From Acidobacteriota bacterium (GTDB lineage Bacteria; Acidobacteriota; Terriglobia; Versatilivoradales; Versatilivoraceae), in NCBI GenBank assembly GCA_028875575.1, contig JAPPDF010000080.1, forward strand, positions 1 through 39,103: a DNA stretch of 39,103 nucleotides, given 5' to 3'. Under the pieces are notes generated by a model. The model did not search any database. It was not told where the DNA came from and was given only the letters and a program-made list of their open reading frames with translations. Shown here piece after piece: positions 33,268 to 39,103 of the stretch. The translations under genes were made by a program, and so were the position numbers. How positions within the stretch are numbered: the stretch's first letter is position 1; each line of letters opens with the position of its first letter.

Positions 33268-34617
33268 ATGTCATCTGAATCGCCCAGATCCCTGCTCAAT
33301 CCGCAGGCTTTTCTGAACTCGCCGATATGGCGCGCCTGCCTGCTGGGACTGCTGGTGCTCCTGCTCCAGATTCCCATCCTGCTGATTCACGGCGTGGTCT
33401 CCGAGCGCCGAACCAGACAGCAAGAGGCAACCCGGGAAGTTACCTCCAAGTGGGGCGAGGAGCAGTCGCTGGCGGGACCCCGGATTGTCATTCCCTACCT
33501 GGAGCACCGCAACGAGCAAACCTCCGAAGGCGAGCTCTCCACCCGGACCGAGGTGAGATACGGTCACTTTCTGGCGGAAACACTCATCGTCTCCGGCAGG
33601 GCCGAAACCCACCGGCGCTATCGGGGCATCTTCGAGGTTCCGGTGTATCGACTGACCCTGGATCTGCGGGGCAGTTTCGCCGAGCCCGACCTCAGCGAAT
33701 GGGGAGTCCGGCCGGAAGATATTCTCTGGGACCGCGCCCACCTTTCGCTGAATATCTCCGATGCCCGCGCCATCCGGAATGCAGCCGTGCTCTCCTGGAA
33801 TGGCGAGGAACTCCCCTTTCAGCCCGGATCGGGTGAATCCAGCGGTGACCTCCCCGGGATTCAGGCCAGTCTGCGAGAGCGGCTGAAGGGAGCGGCCTTC
33901 GATTTCCAGTTTCCACTGGAGCTCAACGGCAGTGGGGCTGTTTACTTTGCACCCTTCGGCAGACAGACCACCGTCGATCTTCAGTCGGACTGGCCCCATC
34001 CCAGCTTCCAGGGGAACTGGCTCCCGTCCGAGCGCACGGTGACGGACCGGGGATTCGAAGCCACCTGGAGCGTGCCCTTCCTGGGACGCAGCTACCCTCA
34101 ACGATGGACAACCCAAACAGCCCCGTCCTCGACCTCACCCTCCCGGTTCGGCCTGACCCTGGCGACACCGGTCGATCCCTATCGGATGGTCGATCGCAGC
34201 GTCAAGTACGCCATCCTTTTCCTGGCTCTCACCTTCATCACCCTCTGGCTCTATGAAGTGCTCTCCGGGCTGCGGATTCACACGCTGCAATACCTGCTCC
34301 TGGGCGCCGGGATGTGTCTGTTCTATCTGCTGGTGCTGTCCCTTTCCGAGCACCTGGGTTTCGGCCCGGCCTATGCCCTGGCCAGCGTTTCCACCGTGGT
34401 CCTGCTCGTCAGCTACAGCCTGTCGGTGTTGGGCAAGCCCCGCGGGGCAGCCCTGATGGCGGTCATCCTGGGGCTCCTGTACGGGTACCTCTACATCCTG
34501 CTGCGCAATCAGGACTACGCCCTGCTGGTCGGCTCGGTGGGCCTCTTCCTGGCGCTGGCCGTCACCATGTACCTGACCCGTCACCTGGACTGGCGCGCCC
34601 TCAAGCACAAGTCCTGA
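33268..34617 (+). CDS. creD: Inner membrane protein CreD
   Basis: The 449-residue protein has an N-terminal helix (ACLLGLLVLLLQIPILLIHGVV), then a large extracytoplasmic domain with short beta-rich segments (YRGIFEVPVYRL, GSFAEPDL). About six C-terminal helices follow, from YAILFLALTFITLWLYE on. This is the CreD layout. The LYGYLYILLRNQDYALLVGS motif is characteristic of the family. In E. coli CreD is an output of the CreBC system and is linked to envelope integrity and beta-lactam tolerance. No CreBC genes are here. The ATG is preceded by GAGGAG (33254-33259), 8 bases upstream. Confidence 0.9.
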   Translation: MSSESPRSLLNPQAFLNSPIWRACLLGLLVLLLQIPILLIHGVVSERRTRQQEATREVTSKWGEEQSLAGPRIVIPYLEHRNEQTSEGELSTRTEVRYGHFLAETLIVSGRAETHRRYRGIFEVPVYRLTLDLRGSFAEPDLSEWGVRPEDILWDRAHLSLNISDARAIRNAAVLSWNGEELPFQPGSGESSGDLPGIQASLRERLKGAAFDFQFPLELNGSGAVYFAPFGRQTTVDLQSDWPHPSFQGNWLPSERTVTDRGFEATWSVPFLGRSYPQRWTTQTAPSSTSPSRFGLTLATPVDPYRMVDRSVKYAILFLALTFITLWLYEVLSGLRIHTLQYLLLGAGMCLFYLLVLSLSEHLGFGPAYALASVSTVVLLVSYSLSVLGKPRGAALMAVILGLLYGYLYILLRNQDYALLVGSVGLFLALAVTMYLTRHLDWRALKHKS

Positions 34618-34640
34618 GATTCGACCCTTTCGATCCGCCC

Positions 34641-34671
34641 CCAAAAAAGCAGGGGCCTCCGAAGAGGCCCC
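34641..34671 (-). terminator. Rho-independent terminator after the DUF456 gene
   Basis: On the minus strand an 8-bp stem GGGGCCTC/GAGGCCCC closes a UUCG tetraloop (34671-34652) and is followed by CTGCTTTTTTGG. It lies about 125 bases beyond the DUF456 stop. The same stem lies 35 bases after the creD stop on the plus strand, where it lacks a T-run. The 179-base gap shows nothing else. Confidence 0.75.
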
Positions 34672-34796
34672 GCACCCCGCGATCGAAACCGCAGGGGGTG
34701 TAGAAAACAGTTGTAGCCCCAACCGGCTACGATTTTGAGAATCACCCGGCCCCACTCCCCACCGGAGCCACAATGAGGGCCGCACATCCCTCCTAT

Positions 34797-35282
34797 TCAG
34801 ATGAAATATGCCAGCAGGAAGACCGCAATCATCATGAATACCAGCGATACCTTGACCGCCGTGCCCACGACCATTCCCAGCCAGGTGCCGATGCCCGCAC
34901 GGCCGGCCCTTTCCAGGTTCCCATGGAGGCTGACCTCACCCAGCACGGCTCCCAGGAAGGGGCCGACCAGCACCCCGACAATGCCGAAGAACAGTCCCAC
35001 CAGCGCACCCAGCCCGGCCCCGACGGCGGCCCTTACACTGGCGCCCGATCGCTTGGCCCCCAGAGCCCCGGCGATGAAGTCGGCCACGTAGGCCAGCAGG
35101 GTGAGGCCTGTCAGGACGACCACCGTTGAAGCGCCGACATGGGAGAACCCGTCCATCCAGGCGGCCAGGACCAAGCCGGCCAGAACCAGCACCGGTCCCG
35201 GCAGCACCGGCAGGATCGTCCCCGCCACCCCCACCGCCACTAGCAACAGGGCCAAGGTCCACAAGAGGATCGACATCAGCAT
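34797..35282 (-). CDS. DUF456 family membrane protein
   Basis: The 161-residue protein is almost entirely hydrophobic with glycine-rich helices (GTILPVLPGPVLVLAGLVLAA, LLAYVADFIAGALGAKRSGAS, GALVGLFFGIVGVLVGPFLGA). This is the pattern of DUF456 proteins, whose function is not known. The PVLPGP and GPFLGA motifs are the family hallmarks. Start choice is between ATG 35282 and ATG 35276, both plausible. A minus-strand TATACT (35311-35306) lies 23 bases before the first ATG, inside a tandem repeat. Confidence 0.85.
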   Translation of the reverse strand: MLMSILLWTLALLLVAVGVAGTILPVLPGPVLVLAGLVLAAWMDGFSHVGASTVVVLTGLTLLAYVADFIAGALGAKRSGASVRAAVGAGLGALVGLFFGIVGVLVGPFLGAVLGEVSLHGNLERAGRAGIGTWLGMVVGTAVKVSLVFMMIAVFLLAYFI

Positions 35283-35293
35283 TCAGAATGGCT

Positions 35294-35362
35294 CGGCTGA
35301 TTGCAAGTATAGGGAGCGGCTAATTGCAAGTTTTGGGAGCGGCCAGTTGCAACGTTCTTGTC
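35294..35362 (-). repeat. Three 23-bp tandem repeats upstream of DUF456 gene
   Basis: Units start at 35294, 35317 and 35340, each beginning CGGC and carrying a TTGCAA palindrome at 35301, 35324 and 35347. The spacing is about two helical turns. Another TTGCA at 35416 is exactly three periods further on. They lie 11 bases before the DUF456 start codon and could be repressor or activator sites. I know of no regulator with this site. Confidence 0.6.
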
Positions 35363-35501
35363 CCACGGTCGCGGCGGTGGCGCATTCTCCCCACCTCGTC
35401 AGCTACAGGGACAAATTGCAGGGTTGAACAGGATACACGGAATTGGGTCTCCGCAGTCCGGCGTCCCGCAGTCCCGTGCATCGTTTGAATGAACTGTAAA
35501 G

Positions 35502-35649
35502 ATCGATGCACAGGTTGCACAGGATTGTTCTGGAGACGGCCTGCTTGTAATCCGGGGCAGCCGCAAATCCCCGCGCCATCATTGCCAAAGCCGGCTACCT
35601 GTGCAGTGGGCTCCCGTCCTGTTTGTCCTGTGCATCCTGTGCATCGATG
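35502..35649 (-). mobile_element. MITE-like element R4, diverged
   Basis: The ends (ATCGATGCACAGGTTGCAC and GCATCCTGTGCATCGATG) are inverted copies with a few mismatches. The interior matches R2 in the same orientation at lower identity (TAATCCGGGGCAGCCGCAAATC, AAAGCCGGCTACCTGTGCAG). It is the most diverged of the four copies. It lies in the 437-base gap between the amidase and DUF456 genes. Bases 35363-35501 show no other feature, and 35650-35719 show none. Confidence 0.8.
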
Positions 35650-35719
35650 TAAATCCACTAGATGTCGCCCCCCGGCGCCGGGCCGTTCCCCCCCACCGCA
35701 TCAGCTCTTGCGGACGACT

Positions 35720-36916
35720 CTATTCGACCTGCAGGATTTCGGCGGCTTCGCGGGCGAAGGCGATCAGCATCTCGTCCGACCCTGGAGCCGCGATCAGGGA
35801 CAGCCCTACCGGCAGCCCCTCGACTTCGGCCCAGGGCAGGTTGATCTGGGGCGCGCCGATGGTTCCTGCGGTACAGGTAAGCTGGACAATGCGCGAGGTC
35901 AGGGGGCGCCGCTCGGACATGGTTTGCGTTCGAGGCGGAGGCGGTGTGGGGGCCGTGGGCAGACAGACCACCGTATCCCCGGCCAGCAGGGTTTTCATGC
36001 GGGCCATCACCTTTTGCCGATCCGCCAGGGCGGTGGCCACCTCCTCGGGTGTCACGCTCCTGCCGGCCAGGCAACTCTCGGCCACATGAAAGCTCATCCT
36101 GGGGTTGATGCGGTCGATCCATTCCCTGACCACTTCCCAAGCTTCGCTGCTTGCCCGTACCCGCTGGCCAGCGGCCCAGTCCGAGAGGCTGGTGGGGGCC
36201 AACCGCTCTCGCCTGGAGAGGCCGATCAAGGCCCCCAGGCGCTCCACCACGGGCTCGAGGGCCTCCCGGACCGACGGGTCAGCCACCTCAAAGGCATCCT
36301 CCGCCACCACCAGGCGGCGCGGCCGGCCCGGCCCGATCCGGGTCTGCAGCAGCACCGACCCTACCCGGGCAAACAGGCCGGGGTCCCGCGCGAACCAACC
36401 GGCGGTGTCGTAGCTGGGTGCCTGCAGCAGCATTCCGTCCAGGGAAATGCGCCCGTGGGTGGGGCGCAACCCGTAGAGTCCGCAGAATGAGGCCGGTATC
36501 CGCACCGAGCCGCCGGTGTCGGAGCCCAGGGAGAAATCGACCAGGCCGCCCGCCACGGCAGCCGCCGAGCCGCTGGAGGAGCCCCCGGGAACGCGCCCGG
36601 GGGCTTGGGGGTTCAGGGGGGTTCCGTAGTGGGCGTTGACGCCCAGAATGCCCCGGGTCAACTCGTCGGTATGGGTCTTCCCCACCATGGTGGCGCCGGC
36701 GCCGACCAGGACCTCCACCGCCCAGGCGGTGGCTTGAGCGACCGGCTGACTGGCCTTCCAGTCGGGATTGCCCCCACCGGTCACATGACCCTCGACGTCG
36801 AAGATGTCCTTGGCGGCGAAAGTCAGCCCGGCCAAGGGACCCTCGCCGGCCCCCTGCAGAAAGGCCCGGCTGTCCTGGCAGAAGGCGTTGAGTTTATCGT
36901 CTAGAGGCACATGCAC
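35720..36916 (-). CDS. Amidase signature family enzyme, AMI1-like
   Basis: Amidase-signature hydrolases cleave amide bonds with a Lys-Ser-Ser triad. Here K36 (AAKDIFD), the serine run S113-S115 (PGGSSSGSAAAVA) and nucleophile S137 (SDTGGSVRIPA) are present. The sequence around them (DIFDVEG, GNPDW, NAHYGTPLNP, DTGGSVR, DTAGWFARD) strongly resembles plant AMI1 indole-3-acetamide hydrolase as I remember it; this is recognition, not a search. I start at GTG 36916 because GGAG lies 9 bases upstream; the alternative ATG 36985 adds 23 unconvincing residues. It is on the same strand as the FG-GAP gene, 103 bases away. Confidence 0.85.
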   Translation of the reverse strand: MHVPLDDKLNAFCQDSRAFLQGAGEGPLAGLTFAAKDIFDVEGHVTGGGNPDWKASQPVAQATAWAVEVLVGAGATMVGKTHTDELTRGILGVNAHYGTPLNPQAPGRVPGGSSSGSAAAVAGGLVDFSLGSDTGGSVRIPASFCGLYGLRPTHGRISLDGMLLQAPSYDTAGWFARDPGLFARVGSVLLQTRIGPGRPRRLVVAEDAFEVADPSVREALEPVVERLGALIGLSRRERLAPTSLSDWAAGQRVRASSEAWEVVREWIDRINPRMSFHVAESCLAGRSVTPEEVATALADRQKVMARMKTLLAGDTVVCLPTAPTPPPPRTQTMSERRPLTSRIVQLTCTAGTIGAPQINLPWAEVEGLPVGLSLIAAPGSDEMLIAFAREAAEILQVE

Positions 36917-37019
36917 GATCTTCTTCTCCAGCACCCATTGCAGACAGTAAGTTGACCTGCCCGGATGATGAGAACCGACTGGCATCCCGGGCTTAGTACC
37001 AATAAACCACCGATTTTGC

Positions 37020-38714
37020 TCATCGGGCGATCAACATCGTCACCCGATGCGGCTCGGTGGTGGATGGGTGATGCATGAGGATGTCCTGCTTGCCGTCCTT
37101 GTTGAGATCCACCAGCCAAGTGTACTCGTCGCTGGGCATCGCGACCGCCACTGTTTGATGCCGCCGGGTGAACAGTTCGGGCCCGGGCACGCCAAGAAAG
37201 ACATGCAGTTCATTGCGGCCCCTCCCCACCAGCAAGTCCGCGTATCTGTCGCCGTTCACATCCCCAATCAACACCGCTGGAAGGAACCTTTCCCCGGACT
37301 TGCCGAGAGCGTAGATTCTGGTTTTGCGGGCGGCGCTGGGTTTGTTCGGGTAGATACCACCTTCCATACGGAAAAACTCGATATCCAGCGACACGGAACG
37401 GCTGACCAACGCGCCCAAAACCCTGCTGACAACGCTGAAGCCCCCCACACTCATGGTTGTAAACATCATGACATTCCGGCCGTCGTGGCCGAGGGTTTGC
37501 TGCTGAATCCCGGGTCGGTCGCGGCGGCCGGAGAGGATCCGGAGCGGGATTCCGTCCGACGGCGCCACGGTGCTGACCTTGGGCGCGAAAATGGTGCTGG
37601 CATCGGGTGTAAGCGTGCCAAAGTGCACCTCGTAGTTGGAGTGCATTTTCCAAAGACTCCCGCCCTCCAGAGAAAGAATCCCGAGGTCGGCGATGCCGTC
37701 GCCGTTTAGATCGGCTAGCGTGTGCAGCACCCTTTCCGTCATCTTTCCGCCAGGATCGTGCTTGGCACTCGGGCGTCGAGCCTTGTAGGGCGCGGTGAGC
37801 GAGTTGAGGTCGTCGGAGTCGAAAGCGACATCGGTCGTAAAGGTCTCGGCCGCCGTGTCAAACAGTCCACGCCGATCCTGGAGATGAGCTTCGAAGTGGT
37901 CCTCGTTCCAGAACACCAAGTCGCTACGGCCGTCTCGGTTGTAGTCCGTTTCGTGGATACGGCCATGATCCCAGGGAGTGTATCGGTATTCGCCGTGGGG
38001 TCCTGCGATCATAGCCGTGTTGGTGGAGGTGCCGATTTTCACTGGATCGGCGAACATGCCCCCGCTCATCTGGATAGACAACCAGAAGCCATCGACTTGC
38101 GGTACGACCAGGTCGTCGCGCCCGTCGCCGTTCACGTCCCGAGTGACGTCTACATGGGGGATTTCGCCTCTGCGGGGCGGGTTGAAGTTGGAAGTTACCG
38201 CCACCAGCGGGTGTTCCGTCACCGATTCGGGATCGAACCAGTTCAGGCGGCCGGGCTCGTAGGTAATCACACGGTCGCGTCCGCCGATGTTGGCCGCGTC
38301 GACGAACAGTACTTCGGGACGCAGCGTTGCGTCGAGCATCGGCGCCCAGGAGCCGTCGCCGAATGCGTAGATGCGCAGGCAACGATCGCCATTCTCGTCC
38401 ATGTTCACCACGGCAAGTTCCGCGATGGCGCCACCGAGAAGGAATCCCGGCAATACGGTCTGACGTTTCGCGGAGCCGGTGACGACCTCGTACTGCTCGA
38501 AAGCGAATTCCGCAACGGCGGGCGGCTCTATCGCCTTCGTTCGCGATGTCACGCATGCCGATAGGAACAGCCCGAAAACCAGTATGGAGAACAGGCTTCG
38601 TCGATAATGCCTCGTGCGTTCGGTTGCCGAGCCAGGTTTTGCTGTAAGAGTGATCACTGCTCTCCCTATCGTCGGGTTAACCCGCCCTTCCTGCATCACT
38701 CTTTTCTCATCCAT
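37020..38714 (-). CDS. FG-GAP/VCBS repeat lipoprotein
   Basis: The 564-residue protein has a hydrophobic segment and lipobox (SILVFGLFLSAC) about 50 residues from the ORF start, so it is probably an exported lipoprotein. A GTG at 38657 would give a more usual signal length of about 35 residues. The remainder contains repeated calcium-binding-like D-x-[ND]-x-[DN]-G motifs: DVNGDGRDDLV, DYNRDGRSDLV, DLNGDGIADLG, DVNGDRYADLL and DLNKDGKQDIL. These are typical of FG-GAP/integrin-like beta-propellers. It probably binds a surface ligand or forms part of an outer-surface complex. No enzymatic domain is seen. Confidence 0.85.
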   Translation of the reverse strand: MDEKRVMQEGRVNPTIGRAVITLTAKPGSATERTRHYRRSLFSILVFGLFLSACVTSRTKAIEPPAVAEFAFEQYEVVTGSAKRQTVLPGFLLGGAIAELAVVNMDENGDRCLRIYAFGDGSWAPMLDATLRPEVLFVDAANIGGRDRVITYEPGRLNWFDPESVTEHPLVAVTSNFNPPRRGEIPHVDVTRDVNGDGRDDLVVPQVDGFWLSIQMSGGMFADPVKIGTSTNTAMIAGPHGEYRYTPWDHGRIHETDYNRDGRSDLVFWNEDHFEAHLQDRRGLFDTAAETFTTDVAFDSDDLNSLTAPYKARRPSAKHDPGGKMTERVLHTLADLNGDGIADLGILSLEGGSLWKMHSNYEVHFGTLTPDASTIFAPKVSTVAPSDGIPLRILSGRRDRPGIQQQTLGHDGRNVMMFTTMSVGGFSVVSRVLGALVSRSVSLDIEFFRMEGGIYPNKPSAARKTRIYALGKSGERFLPAVLIGDVNGDRYADLLVGRGRNELHVFLGVPGPELFTRRHQTVAVAMPSDEYTWLVDLNKDGKQDILMHHPSTTEPHRVTMLIAR

Positions 38715-38741
38715 AACGCCTCAGCCGGCGAAATCGGGCGA

Positions 38742-39103
38742 CTAGACCGGGCTTTCCACCACCTGGTTGTCGAGCTGTCCGATTCCGCTGATCTCCACCC
38801 TGACTTGATCCCCCGCCCGCAGGTACTGCCCGCTGACGGCTCCCACGCCGGCCACCGTGCCGGTGCTGATGACATCCCCGGGCTCCAGGGTCACCATGGC
38901 GGACAGATATTCGATGATCACGGCTACCGGGAAGATCATCTGTGCGGTGCTGCAGTGCTGCTTGCGTTCCTGGTTGACGTAGGTGCTGAGCTGCAGCGCC
39001 TGGGGGTCGGGGATGTCTTCGGTGGTGACCAGCCAGGGCCCCATGGGGGCGAAGGTGTCGTACCACTTGCCGTTGAGCCAGTCGAAGAAGGAGTCCTCGG
39101 ACC
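38742..39103 (-). CDS. Fumarylacetoacetate hydrolase family protein, 3' part
   Basis: Only the C-terminal ~120 residues are in the window, and the gene continues beyond 39103. The visible part, DTFAPMGPWLVTTEDIPDP, then STAQMIFPVAVIIEYLS, EPGDVISTGTVAGVGA and GDQVRVEISGIGQLDN, is the conserved end of the FAH fold. This fold includes acylpyruvate hydrolases, hydroxyhepta-2,4-diene-dioate isomerases and ureidoglycolate lyases. The ATG at 39044 is internal, not a start. It precedes the FG-GAP gene by 27 bases on the same strand. Specific function is not determinable. Confidence 0.9.
   Translation of the reverse strand, partial: SEDSFFDWLNGKWYDTFAPMGPWLVTTEDIPDPQALQLSTYVNQERKQHCSTAQMIFPVAVIIEYLSAMVTLEPGDVISTGTVAGVGAVSGQYLRAGDQVRVEISGIGQLDNQVVESPV

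Noticed and set aside
35294-35362. Tandem repeats, possible CRISPR or tRNA
   Set aside because: The units are contiguous with no spacers and do not fold into a cloverleaf.

Overview
The window is GC-rich bacterial chromosomal DNA. It has tightly packed housekeeping genes in short operons, with intergenic gaps filled by several families of short dispersed repeats. The gene set (class 1B pyrD, pyrF, mutL, aspS, hisS, uvrB, a fatty-acid synthesis cluster, rpmF, creD, a B12-binding radical SAM enzyme, an enolase-superfamily protein, a TIM-barrel epimerase and an FG-GAP lipoprotein) would fit an Acidobacteriota-like or related uncultured lineage. That taxonomic placement is inference from gene flavour only; there is no rRNA gene in the window, and I saw no tRNA gene, intact insertion sequence or CRISPR array.

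Layout. 1-2000: pyrF and pyrD on the minus strand. 2050-3250: a ParF-type ParA ATPase and a ribbon-helix-helix partner on the minus strand, preceded by an AT-rich island with repeated GTA-centred boxes and a good sigma70-like promoter. 3572-6106: an XPD/DinG-type helicase fused to an N-terminal JAMM (RadC-like) domain. 6474-11766: mutL, aspS and hisS on the minus strand. 12616-16710: a sugar isomerase/epimerase-like protein, a SAM methyltransferase, and a two-gene DUF3311-like/sodium:solute symporter unit on the plus strand. 17256-22003: a Na/phosphate-type transporter, a membrane-anchored unknown, a zinc alcohol dehydrogenase and an acyl-CoA carboxyltransferase. 22123-24117: uvrB. 24660-29630: the minus-strand cluster unknown-DUF177-rpmF-fabD-fabG-acpP-fabF, which lacks plsX and fabH. 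29745-33048: an enolase-superfamily protein and a B12-binding radical SAM protein. 33268-39103: creD, a DUF456 protein, an AMI1-like amidase, an FG-GAP lipoprotein and the 3' part of a fumarylacetoacetate hydrolase family gene cut by the window edge.

Repeats are the most distinctive structural feature. A roughly 150-166 bp element with long terminal inverted repeats beginning CATCGATGCACAGGATGC occurs four times (near 12.1, 14.7, 17.0 and 35.5 kb) in both orientations. The best copy has perfect 34-bp arms. It is often joined to a second block rich in CCTTCGTG/CCTTGGTGG motifs (8.6, 12.3, 14.5 kb) or to a third block (3.25 and 17.2 kb). A different element of about 240 bp with a CCCCGGGT palindrome is present in opposite orientations at 6.2 and 24.3 kb. 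A third family, centred on ACTCCCCC...GGGGGAGT, occurs at 0.1 and 31.1 kb. None contains a transposase, so they look like non-autonomous, MITE-like or REP-like sequences.

The best candidates for follow-up are the JAMM-DinG helicase fusion, the chromosomal ParA/RHH cassette with its own putative operator/centromere arrays, the terminal-inverted-repeat family, and three enzymes whose usual catalytic residues are altered or whose tails are extended.
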